A DNA stretch of 7,065 bases from Candidatus Methanophaga sp. GoMg3.2 (GCA_013180565.1 QBUN01000296.1:1-7065); one strand, 5' to 3'; positions 1 through 5,371 are shown, counted from the first letter of the stretch. Program-made: numbers and translations. The notes: a model not told the origin generated them from the sequence alone.

Positions 1-733
1 GACTTAATAACAAGCCAAGCAGAAATACCAGCGTACCCGGCACGAATAGGAATGGGACGGGCTTATAGAGCATCATGAACCGCAAATGCCGCCAGCCATC
101 GCTAAACGAGTGTAGTTTAGAAGGTGCGCTTCTTGGATAATAGGTTATAGTAACCTCTTTGATCCGCATATTTTTACGCGCCGCCTCTACAATCATCTCA
201 GATGCAAACTCCATCCCACCAGTTTTCAAATCCATCTTCTCATATGCCGCCTTAGTGAACGAACGCATCCCGCAATGGGTATCAGAAATTCTAATTTTGA
301 ATAGCCAATTCAGAATCACAGTTAAAAGCGGATTGCCGATATACTGATGTAGCTTCGGCATCGCACCTTTTTCGATTTTACCTCCCAACCGATCACCCAT
401 GACAAAGTCAGCCTCACCATTTATCAAGGGCTCTAAAAATTGCCACATCTCTGATAGATCATACGTTCCATCTGCATCGGCAATAACGATAAAATCACCT
501 TTTGCGTGCGAAAGACCAGCAAGGTATGCATTACCGTATCCCCTCTTCTTTGGCGTTATGACCCTTGCACCAAGAGCTCGTGCTATTTCTGGTGTTTTGT
601 CTGTCGAATTATCAGCCAAAATTATCTCGCCATCTATCTGTTTCTCTTCAAATACATCCCTTATTTTTTCTATACAGAGACCAACCGTACTTTCTTCATC
701 CAATGATGGCATTACGACCGATACTTTTGGCAT
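1..733 (-). CDS. Family 2 glycosyltransferase, DPM1/AglD-like (C-terminus beyond window)
   Basis: The minus strand is open from ATG at 733 to the window edge, giving 244 residues starting MPKVSVVMPSLDEESTVG. It looks like a GT-A fold glycosyltransferase that moves a sugar from a nucleotide donor to a lipid or glycan acceptor at the membrane. Visible motifs are the N-terminal beta strand with the acidic DNSTD (41-45), the metal-binding DADGTYD (86-92), VMGDRLGG (111-118), DTHCGMRSF (151-159), typical of dolichyl-phosphate sugar transferases, and SKLHSFSDGWRHLRFMM (205-221). A hydrophobic stretch from about 226 (PFLFVPGTLVFLLGLLLS) begins the membrane part, which continues outside the window. 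A TATA-like box lies about 27 nt upstream of the ATG, so the mRNA is probably leaderless. The exact donor and acceptor cannot be read from the sequence; S-layer or lipid-linked glycan synthesis is an inference. Confidence 0.92.
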   Translation of the reverse strand, partial: MPKVSVVMPSLDEESTVGLCIEKIRDVFEEKQIDGEIILADNSTDKTPEIARALGARVITPKKRGYGNAYLAGLSHAKGDFIVIADADGTYDLSEMWQFLEPLINGEADFVMGDRLGGKIEKGAMPKLHQYIGNPLLTVILNWLFKIRISDTHCGMRSFTKAAYEKMDLKTGGMEFASEMIVEAARKNMRIKEVTITYYPRSAPSKLHSFSDGWRHLRFMMLYKPVPFLFVPGTLVFLLGLLLS

Positions 734-754
734 GATTCTTACTTTATCATTAAA

Positions 755-766
755 GGATATATCTTT
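755..766 (-). promoter_or_regulatory. TATA box of the glycosyltransferase gene (leaderless)
   Basis: On the minus strand the AT-rich box around GATATATC (756-763) is centred about 27 nt upstream of the ATG at 733. Archaeal TATA boxes sit about 26-27 nt before the transcription start, so transcription should begin at or next to the A of the ATG. No Shine-Dalgarno is visible between the box and the ATG, which agrees with a leaderless message. Confidence 0.6.
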
Positions 767-767
767 T

Positions 768-801
768 CTTGTGGTTTATGGAAGTACAGTAATACCACAA
801 G
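768..801. promoter_or_regulatory. 8-bp inverted repeat between divergent genes, possible operator
   Basis: CTTGTGGT (768-775) and its exact reverse complement ACCACAAG (794-801) are separated by 18 nt, so the half-sites are 26 nt centre to centre. The left arm touches the TATA box of the minus-strand glycosyltransferase, and the right arm sits just before a TATA-like TTTTAAGTA (802-810) that could serve the antitoxin gene. A dimeric regulator bound here could control both genes; the AbrB-type protein encoded next door is one candidate. Two further copies of ACCACAAG occur at 2550-2557 and 2571-2578. Confidence 0.4.
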
Positions 802-834
802 TTTTAAGTAATGCAAAATACTATTGTATTACAT

Positions 835-840
835 AGGTGA
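835..840 (+). promoter_or_regulatory. Shine-Dalgarno site that decides the antitoxin start
   Basis: AGGTGA matches the archaeal anti-SD and lies 5 nt before ATG 846. The GTG at 837 that would extend the reading frame by three codons is inside this site, so ATG 846 is the better start. Confidence 0.7.
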
Positions 841-845
841 AAGAG

Positions 846-1100
846 ATGGGATCATCAGTAGTTAAAATAACGAAAAAAGGTCAGGCGACAATACCCATCT
901 CTTTGAGAAAAAAATTTGGGTTTAAGGATAAAGCGATTGTTGTAGAATCCGAGAAAGGCATCTTATTTAAACCATTTCCTGTTATTTCGAAAGAAAAAGG
1001 CTCGCTAAGAGATCTATTTAAAGGCACGACAGTGGAAGAAGTTATGAGGGATGCAAGAGAGACGGATGTAAGAAAAGGGAAAATTTTGGAGCGGAGATAA
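846..1100 (+). CDS. AbrB/MazE-fold antitoxin of VapB type
   Basis: This 84-residue protein begins MGSSVVKITKKGQATIPISL. Residues 5-45 form the SpoVT/AbrB swapped-hairpin DNA-binding domain, with the hallmark KGQATIP (11-17) followed by LRKKFGFKDKAIV. The C-terminal half (about 50-84, charged and helical, GSLRDLFKGTTVEEVMRDARE) is the usual toxin-binding arm of VapB antitoxins. Such proteins neutralise a PIN-domain RNase and repress their own operon by binding palindromes upstream. The start was set at ATG 846 because GTG 837 lies within a good ribosome site. The partner toxin is not intact: only the end of a PIN domain follows, so this is probably an orphan antitoxin or a relic. It is divergent from the glycosyltransferase, with an inverted repeat between them. 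Confidence 0.85.
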   Translation: MGSSVVKITKKGQATIPISLRKKFGFKDKAIVVESEKGILFKPFPVISKEKGSLRDLFKGTTVEEVMRDARETDVRKGKILERR

Positions 1101-1101
1101 G

Positions 1102-1239
1102 TTAATAAAAGGAGAGCATGCAATATCCATTGCAGATGCATTTGCGGTCGCTACGGCGATAGTAAAGAATGATAATTTAGTTGTTGGGCGAGATGATGAT
1201 TTTGAGAAGGTTAATGTCCCAAAGATAAAAGTGAGATGA
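1102..1239 (+). pseudogene. VapC-type PIN toxin remnant, C-terminal third only
   Basis: Directly after the antitoxin, in another frame, the translation reads IKGEHAISIADAFAVATA, continues IVKNDNLVVGRDDDFEKV and ends in TGA at 1237. This is the end of a PIN-domain RNase: ISIADAFAVATA holds the third acidic active-site residue, and VVGRDDDFEKV the last acidic patch before the terminal strand. About 45 of the roughly 130 residues usual for VapC remain. The first two thirds, with the first catalytic Asp and the middle Glu, are gone, and there is no ATG, GTG or TTG in frame. It lies just where vapC sits in vapBC operons, so an internal deletion of the toxin is the simplest reading. The stop codon directly abuts the next gene's ATG in the same frame. 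Confidence 0.8.
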
Positions 1240-2475
1240 ATGACCTATAACAACACATTTTCGACACGGATTTACACAGATATCAAAAGGATAACCGTTG
1301 AATTTGGAAGAACGACCAAGCAATTTGAGGTTATAAAATCACCTATACCGCATATCTTAGTCGAATCGAATAAAGAGTTACACGGATGGTGGAAGGGTAT
1401 AGAACCTTATGGGAACCGGGAATGCACAGCGGAAAAGCTCTTGATAAACCCTTATAACGGCTGTAGCCATAATTGCCTGTTTTGCTATTCACATGCGTTA
1501 GGTGGTTATTTCAGCATTTTTCGGGAGATGGGCGTTCTTGCGGTATTCAATGATTTTGATAAAATAATTGCGAGGCAATTAGACGGTCTAAATGTTGCAA
1601 GCTGCGGCTATCTTTCGCCTGTTAGTGATCCGTTCCAGCGAATAAATGCGAAATACGAATTGAGTGAGAAGATACTAAAGGCGTTTGTTGACCGCAATAT
1701 CCCCGTGCAGTTCACAACAAAAGGGAGAATAAGCGAACGTGCACTGAAAACAATAAAAAAGCAGGAGCATTCGTTTGCCGAGGTCTCTATTCTCACTATG
1801 GCGGAAGATAAGCGGGAGCGACTGATGGCGGGTGGTGCATCCACAGCCGAACTGGTGCGAAATATAGAACGGCTTGCAGATGCAGGTATATTCGCAGTGT
1901 GCCGAATTGACCCGATAATCCCTTATGTGAGCGATGATGAAGCAGATTTAGACGCGTTGGTGCAGAAAGTGGTTGATGCTGGTGCGGGGCACATAATAAC
2001 AAGTTGTATGGATATTCCGCGAGCTTTGAAGTATGAGCTATACGACAAGCTTGAGGTAAGGTTTAAAATACCAAGAAGGAAGATGGATCAGTTGTATACA
2101 GAGGTGCTAAGCGGTCGTTTTCATGCGAAGATAGAATACCGTAAAAAGTTGTTCAGAACGATGCGTACGATTTGCGATAAAAATAAGGTGACGCTGGGAC
2201 TCTGTATGGAGTTTGAGTCACTTGGCGGGAAGAAGGTTCGGGGATTAAACAATGAGTTTATGAGTTCTAATAATTGTGATGGTATAGATATACCAATTTA
2301 TGTAAGAGAAGGGGAAAGGTTTGAGCCTGTTACGGGCTGTAACGGGAATTGTTTGAACTGCCACTTTTCGGATAAAAAGCCAGTGTGTGGTATTTTAGAC
2401 CTGAAGAAGGCGGGTGCATGGAAATTGCGTGATTATCGGCGCTGGAGTAATCTTTTAGCGCGAAAAGGAGAATAG
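1240..2475 (+). CDS. SPL-like radical SAM protein (SplB/COG1533-type, Rv2578c-like)
   Basis: This 411-residue protein carries the radical SAM signature C75-x3-C79-x2-C82 in NPYNGCSHNCLFCYSHALGGYF, which binds a [4Fe-4S] cluster and S-adenosylmethionine to make a 5'-deoxyadenosyl radical. Further family features are GYLSPVSDPFQRIN (123-136), VQFTTKGRI (156-164), VSILTM (182-187) and CRIDPIIPYV (221-230), strands of the partial TIM barrel. The sequence resembles the spore-photoproduct-lyase-related family whose members mostly have no known substrate, so DNA repair should not be assumed. Near the C-terminus C367-x3-C371-x2-C374-x8-C383 could hold a second Fe-S cluster. The ATG at 1240 is the only usual start codon before the signature, but about the first 25 residues look repeat-derived and are probably not part of the core fold. 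A weak GTGAG precedes the start. Confidence 0.85.
   Translation: MTYNNTFSTRIYTDIKRITVEFGRTTKQFEVIKSPIPHILVESNKELHGWWKGIEPYGNRECTAEKLLINPYNGCSHNCLFCYSHALGGYFSIFREMGVLAVFNDFDKIIARQLDGLNVASCGYLSPVSDPFQRINAKYELSEKILKAFVDRNIPVQFTTKGRISERALKTIKKQEHSFAEVSILTMAEDKRERLMAGGASTAELVRNIERLADAGIFAVCRIDPIIPYVSDDEADLDALVQKVVDAGAGHIITSCMDIPRALKYELYDKLEVRFKIPRRKMDQLYTEVLSGRFHAKIEYRKKLFRTMRTICDKNKVTLGLCMEFESLGGKKVRGLNNEFMSSNNCDGIDIPIYVREGERFEPVTGCNGNCLNCHFSDKKPVCGILDLKKAGAWKLRDYRRWSNLLARKGE
1264..1281. repeat. CACGGATTTACACAGAT-type dispersed repeat inside a gene start
   Basis: ACACGGATTTACACAGAT resembles a short element I recall as scattered through many prokaryotic genomes, usually between genes. Here it is translated as residues 9-14 of the radical SAM protein (TRIYTD). 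Recognition is from memory of the motif and needs a copy count in the source genome. Confidence 0.4.
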
Positions 2476-2549
2476 AGCAAACCACTTTAGATCTATGAGT
2501 ACCCCCAGGTGGTATATGGACCATTTCCGTAATAAATTGCAATTAATAA

Positions 2550-2588
2550 ACCACAAGATTTTACGAGATTACCACAAGAAGTAGTGGT
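2550..2588. repeat. Two ACCACAAG direct copies plus inverted GTGGT
   Basis: ACCACAAG at 2550-2557 recurs at 2571-2578, a period of 21 nt or two helical turns. ACCAC (2571-2575) also pairs with GTGGT (2584-2588) across 8 nt. The octamer is the same as the arms of the inverted repeat at 768-801. It may be a protein-binding site or part of a small dispersed element. Confidence 0.45.
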
Positions 2589-2616
2589 TAATATGGGTTA
2601 AACTCAAAGAGGGAAG

Positions 2617-2635
2617 ACAGGAAATGGATTCCTGT
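2617..2635. repeat. Perfect 7-bp stem-loop, possible terminator
   Basis: ACAGGAA (2617-2623) and TTCCTGT (2629-2635) enclose a 5-nt loop. On the plus strand it is followed by the T-rich but interrupted TATTGTTCTCTTG, so it could weakly end transcription of the radical SAM gene, whose stop is about 140 nt upstream. Archaeal terminators often need only a T-tract, so a terminator role is uncertain. Confidence 0.35.
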
Positions 2636-2683
2636 TATTGTTCTCTTGTCGTATATACAGTATAACTTCTACCCATTCAAGCA

Positions 2684-2756
2684 GATTAAGAATAGGGCGA
2701 TTGCTCGCCCATTCTCATCTCAGAACGGTAAGTGAAAGTTTCCCCTCATACCGCTC
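2684..2756 (-). ncRNA. Group II intron RNA domains V and VI
   Basis: On the minus strand 2756-2723 is exactly 34 nt, the classic domain V length. It starts GAGC and folds as an 8-bp lower stem (GAGCGGUA with UACCGUUC), a 1+3 nt asymmetric internal loop, and a 5-bp upper stem (GAGGG with CUUUC) capped by a GAAA tetraloop. This is the catalytic heart of group II ribozymes. After a 3-nt linker (2722-2720), 2719-2684 folds as domain VI: GAU/AUC at the base, a bulged A, a GAGAAU/AUUCUU stem and GGGCGA/UCGCCC closed by GCAA. The bulged A, opposite plus-strand T at 2687, is the branch-point candidate. The RNA core looks well kept although the 5' part of the intron is missing. Confidence 0.85.
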
Positions 2757-2828
2757 AAGCATTTCATAACCCTTTCTGTATCGGGCAGCAGTTTGGTTCC
2801 GTGGCATTTGGTCTTTTGATCTCAGCAT

Positions 2829-3434
2829 TCATGCGCATAAACTATCCTTTAGCTTATCCCATCTCGTCTTGCACCAGACAGTCAGTTTTAGCGCCTTCTG
2901 TCTGAGTTTCCGCAGCTTGAAGTACTCAGAGTAAAGATATGGGTTTTTATCCAGTTTTGGACTGGTATGTCTGACTATTTTCGAGTCTGAAAAGAGTTTC
3001 CGCCTGTTCCGGTCCGTGGAGAACACCCAGCTCCGAGAACCATCGCTATGCCAGTACTTTCTGGCAACCCAGGTTCTGGACTTCTTCGGGTGCCTCCTCT
3101 TAGCCCATCGCCAGAGCATATTCCACATCCTGTGGTCCAGAGTCTTGAATACCTCTGCAGATACGACAGATCGGTGATAATTCGACCAGCCGATAATGAG
3201 GGGGTTCAGAGCGTCAATGGGATTCTCCTGCATCCATGCTTTCGCTCTTTTGATTACGTCACTGATCTTTCGAGTGGCATTATCAATCGACTTCTTGGAT
3301 GGCTTTATCATGAGTCTCCCTTTGTACTTACGGAAGTTCCAGCCCAGAAAGTCAAGGCCGTCGTCTATATGGGTAATCTGAGTCTTCTCTTCCGCTAATT
3401 CCAGCCCTCGCTCCTTCAAGAATCGTTTGATCAA
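2829..3434 (-). pseudogene. ltrA: Group II intron reverse transcriptase/maturase, C-terminal fragment
   Basis: The 201 residues from TTG 3434 cover only the end of a group II intron-encoded protein, which is normally over 400 residues. Residues 10-32 (LELAEEKTQITHIDDGLDFLGW) are the last RT block. Residues 33-110 carry the thumb/maturase (domain X) segment, including MIKPSKKSI (42-50) and NPLIIGWSNYHR (77-88). Residues 111-168 (AKRRHPKKSRTWVARKYW to KIVRHTSPKLDKNPYLY) are typical of the region after domain X. The YxDD catalytic block and everything before it are missing. Similarity continues a few codons upstream (to about 3452) without a usual start, where an in-frame TGA stands. No HNH endonuclease domain follows; the protein stops at DSLCA. 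The maturase binds and helps fold its own intron RNA, and the domain V/VI RNA lies just downstream on the same strand. Confidence 0.88.
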
Positions 3435-3499
3435 CTCGGCAATCTCTTCTCTTCAATTGTTTCAAACCTAAAAACCCCAGACAAAATTCATTCCCGGTT

Positions 3500-3802
3500 T
3501 TAACTCAGGAATTTAGGAGATATCAGTGCTTAGCTAAGACTATCTATTTTAATGCCGTATTTGTAATTGTGGGATTGTTAGCTGTGGTTTATTTGATATG
3601 GGAAAGCCTGACCGGGAGTTCTGATTATGTGCCTGACAACTACACAACAATTCAGGAAGCGCTGAATGCCACTTCTCTATTTGAGACTACCATAATTAGA
3701 GATAGCACATATAACTCTGAGGGAAAGTTCAGATTCTGGGAAAAAATCAACTATACTTTTAAGGTTACAAGAGATGACAAAGGATATGGCAAATCGGATT
3801 GA
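3500..3802 (+). pseudogene. Broken NosD-like surface protein N-terminus, hybrid ORF
   Basis: From GTG 3569 this gives 77 residues, but the same frame is open back to 3431 without a usual start codon. The upstream codons improve the membrane segment (IYFNAVFVIVGLLAVVYLIW, about 3542-3601), so the real start has probably been lost. After this signal anchor comes DYVPDNYTTIQEALNAT, the standard beginning of NosD-like or pectate-lyase-like right-handed beta-helix proteins of archaeal surfaces. Such proteins usually run to several hundred residues, but this one ends at TGA 3800-3802, and its last codons run out of frame into a copy of the next gene's tail. The intron fragment abuts the 5' side. 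The simplest reading is a NosD-type gene damaged at both ends by rearrangement; expression as a 77-residue membrane peptide cannot be excluded. Confidence 0.55.
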
Positions 3803-3839
3803 CTCACTGATAAATCATAAGATTAGAAGTAAACAATAA
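3762..3839 (+). pseudogene. Duplicated C-terminal tail of the downstream membrane protein
   Basis: In the frame from 3762 the codons read RLQEMTKDMANRIDSLINHK and end IRSKQ-stop (TAA 3837-3839). The next gene ends RLQEMTKDMEKPIDRLINHKK. At DNA level 3762-3824 and 4434-4496 match at 52 of 63 positions by my count, including 24 identical in a row (3766-3789 and 4437-4460). The first part overlaps the hybrid NosD ORF in another frame. It is therefore the end of a second, diverged copy of the membrane-protein gene, the rest of which is gone. Confidence 0.8.
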
Positions 3840-3840
3840 T

Positions 3841-3851
3841 TTTATATTAAA
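3841..3851 (+). promoter_or_regulatory. TATA box of the YjdF-like gene (leaderless)
   Basis: TTTATATTAAA is centred about 27 nt upstream of ATG 3872, the spacing expected between an archaeal TATA box and the transcription start. There is no Shine-Dalgarno before the ATG. The same 11-mer occurs at 4611-4621 before the HdeD-like gene. Confidence 0.7.
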
Positions 3852-3871
3852 GAGCTAACAACTAAATTAAT

Positions 3872-4498
3872 ATGACAGAATCACGATGGACTTTTGTAGC
3901 TCATGTATTGAGAATAGCAATAGTTTTTTTCCTGGTCGTAGCAATATTGAATCACGATTTGCAATGGACACTCGAATGTATTTCGGCTATTATAATATTT
4001 TCGGTCCCGATTTTACTCAAACGTGTTTGGAACTTTAAACTGCCCGTGATTATAGACTTCTTGATCGTATTTGCATTGTTTTTGCATGTCGGCCTGGGCG
4101 GTGTATTTGACGTCTATTATGCCTTTCCCGATTTTGACATAATCACTCATTTTGTATCTGCGGTTCTTATCGCGTTCTTGGCACTAATCGCACTCTATCT
4201 ATTGCATGAACACTGGGATGGTCTGTTCATGCATACATATGCAATAGCCTTTGCCGTTGTAGTTATTACTATGGCGTCCGGCGTTGTGTGGGAATTAGGG
4301 GAATGGACATCGGATGCTCTTTTCGGACTGGGGGCACAATGGAGTCTTGATGACACAATGACTGATTTACTTGTTAATACAATAGGCGGAATATTTATGG
4401 CGCTCGTAGGTATAAATCTAATAAAAACTGGTAGACTACAAGAGATGACAAAGGATATGGAGAAACCGATTGACAGACTGATAAACCATAAGAAGTGA
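3872..4498 (+). CDS. Multi-pass membrane protein, YjdF/DUF2238-like
   Basis: This 208-residue protein has about six hydrophobic segments (near 7-27, 34-52, 58-79, 91-112, 121-141 and 163-185) and a short hydrophilic, probably cytoplasmic tail (187-208). Acidic and aromatic residues sit at membrane borders in an order that recalls the YjdF/DUF2238 family: DFDIITHFVSA (87-97), VVWELGEWTSDALFGL (138-153) and SLDDTMTDLLVNTIGG (158-173). The D/H pair, the E-x2-EW and the DD-x3-D could bind a metal or a polar ligand, but no function is established and I do not assign one. Its own TATA box puts transcription at the ATG, with no ribosome site. A relic of a second copy's tail lies immediately upstream, so the gene was once duplicated in tandem. 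An HdeD-like membrane gene follows on the same strand after 190 nt with its own promoter. Confidence 0.75.
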   Translation: MTESRWTFVAHVLRIAIVFFLVVAILNHDLQWTLECISAIIIFSVPILLKRVWNFKLPVIIDFLIVFALFLHVGLGGVFDVYYAFPDFDIITHFVSAVLIAFLALIALYLLHEHWDGLFMHTYAIAFAVVVITMASGVVWELGEWTSDALFGLGAQWSLDDTMTDLLVNTIGGIFMALVGINLIKTGRLQEMTKDMEKPIDRLINHKK

Positions 4499-4610
4499 TC
4501 TGGGAGATGGGAGAGGAACCGGGCTACGATTTGTGGCTAGATCCCATAGCATATCTTTATTTGACTAGCTGATTCACAAGTCATTATATTATACGTCTGA
4601 AAATAGAAAC

Positions 4611-4665
4611 TTTATATTAAAAGCGAAAGGCTTTTATACTCATTAATATAAAGCACTTTATATCA
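4611..4665 (+). promoter_or_regulatory. Promoter region of the HdeD-like gene with stacked TATA boxes
   Basis: Three TATA-like boxes lie in a row: TTTATATTAAA (4611-4621), CTTTTATAC (4631-4639) and CTTTATATC (4656-4664). The last is centred about 30 nt before ATG 4690 and would give an almost leaderless mRNA; the first would give a leader of about 50 nt. A perfect hairpin, TAAAAGC and GCTTTTA around GAAAG (4618-4636), overlaps the end of the first box. Which box is used cannot be told from sequence. Confidence 0.55.
4646..4663. promoter_or_regulatory. Perfect palindrome containing a TATA box on both strands
   Basis: ATATAAAG-CA-CTTTATAT is an 8-bp perfect inverted repeat with a 2-nt centre, so it presents a TATA-like box to both strands. 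The plus-strand box is placed to serve ATG 4690. It could be an operator that hides the box when bound, or simply a symmetric TATA element. Confidence 0.45.
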
Positions 4666-4689
4666 TAGTTAGTTGGGTTAAGAGAGAAG

Positions 4690-5343
4690 ATGGGAAAGGG
4701 GAAGCATAAAGAGAGTAGTAATAGTAAAGAAACCGAACTAGGCAATGCGGTCATGGGCGAGAAGGTAGATCGGTTTGTTTTATCTCAGGAGTGCTGGGCA
4801 ATAACACTGGAAGGTATTTTGGCCTTGCTCTTTGGTACTTTCGTTTTAATCATGCCAGGGATCACGATAGGGTGGTTACTCATCTTTTTCTGCGTATTCG
4901 TATTTGTGTGGGGTATATTAGAAGTGGTTGCCTCGTTTCATGCGGATGAAGGGCGTCGCGGAATACTACTCGTTAAGGGCGTGAGCAGTATCGCAATTGC
5001 GCTCCTCGCCATCCTGTGGCCGAAAATCAGTCTTGCTGTACTGCTTTATTTGATCATGGCTTGGCTACTGATTAGAGGTATCTATAAGCTCGTATCAGCC
5101 TTCCGGCTACCGGCGGGCGATAGTAGTAAATGGTTAGTCTATCTGGACGGTTTTTTATCGCTAATCTTCGGCGTGCTGGGTATCGCACTCCCAGGAATAA
5201 AAGGACTGGAGTTCATAAGCCTTCTAATTGGGATTTACATGATCCTATTAGGCTTTACGCTTTTGGCTCTCGCCTTTATGGTGCGGCTGGACAAGCAGGC
5301 GAAAGCACGCAGACGCAAACCAGGTAAGCACAAAACACGATAA
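4690..5343 (+). CDS. HdeD family (DUF308) membrane protein
   Basis: This 217-residue protein has the six-helix plan of the HdeD/DUF308 family: a charged N-terminus of about 30 residues, then hydrophobic segments near 36-56, 61-82, 93-110, 113-136, 148-167 and 173-197, and a strongly basic tail (200-217, KQAKARRRKPGKHKTR) that should lie inside the cell. The internal repeat of the family is visible: W-x3-LEGILALLFGTFVLIMPG (36-57), VKGVSSIAIALLAILWP (95-111) and LDGFLSLIFGVLGIALPG (152-169), each a small-residue-rich helix ending in a Pro turn. In Escherichia coli HdeD is linked to acid resistance, but archaeal members have no proven role. ATG 4690 is preceded by TATA boxes and has no good ribosome site. 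The following 338 nt hold no gene. Confidence 0.85.
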   Translation: MGKGKHKESSNSKETELGNAVMGEKVDRFVLSQECWAITLEGILALLFGTFVLIMPGITIGWLLIFFCVFVFVWGILEVVASFHADEGRRGILLVKGVSSIAIALLAILWPKISLAVLLYLIMAWLLIRGIYKLVSAFRLPAGDSSKWLVYLDGFLSLIFGVLGIALPGIKGLEFISLLIGIYMILLGFTLLALAFMVRLDKQAKARRRKPGKHKTR

Positions 5344-5371
5344 GATAACTAACTTGAGATTGTCTGTCAGA

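Larger units (their letters stand above)
2476..2683. other. Gene-free stretch after the radical SAM gene with short repeats
   Basis: I see no credible coding region here. It holds two direct copies of ACCACAAG (2550-2557 and 2571-2578, exactly 21 nt apart), an inverted GTGGT at 2584-2588 facing the second copy, a perfect stem-loop at 2617-2635, and then the sequence just beyond the 3' end of the group II intron fragment. The exact 3' end of the intron could not be fixed. Confidence 0.6.
2684..3452 (-). mobile_element. 5'-truncated group II intron (3' part only)
   Basis: The element reads on the minus strand: the C-terminal part of the intron-encoded protein (3452 to 2829), a short spacer, domain V (2756-2723) and domain VI (2719-2684). 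Ribozyme domains I-III, the protein's N-terminus and the RT active site are absent, and coding similarity stops at about 3450. Group II introns insert by target-primed reverse transcription starting at their 3' end, so 5'-truncated copies are expected products of incomplete cDNA synthesis; later deletion would look the same. The fragment cannot splice or move by itself. Exact ends are approximate. Confidence 0.8.

Noticed and set aside
159..836. Plus-strand open frames of 62, 145 and 66 codons at the left end
   Set aside because: They lie antisense to the glycosyltransferase, whose minus-strand translation carries clear family motifs; the plus translations show none.
881..1141. Minus-strand open frame of 86 codons
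   Set aside because: It is the antisense shadow of the AbrB-type antitoxin and the PIN remnant, both recognisable on the plus strand.
1240..2475. Calling the radical SAM protein a true spore photoproduct lyase (splB)
   Set aside because: It shares the superfamily signature and general layout, but an archaeal setting, the extra C-terminal Cys cluster and no DNA-repair neighbours argue against transferring that function.
2490..2540. Short palindromic TACCCCCAGGTGGTA as a possible operator
   Set aside because: Only 4-bp arms pair, which is too little to separate from chance.
3048..3398. Plus-strand open frames of 116 and 61 codons
   Set aside because: They are antisense to the maturase fragment, which has clear domain X motifs.
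3450..3475. TTCAATTGTTTCAAACC-like sequence resembling part of an archaeal CRISPR repeat
   Set aside because: It occurs once, with no second copy at spacer distance and no cas gene nearby.
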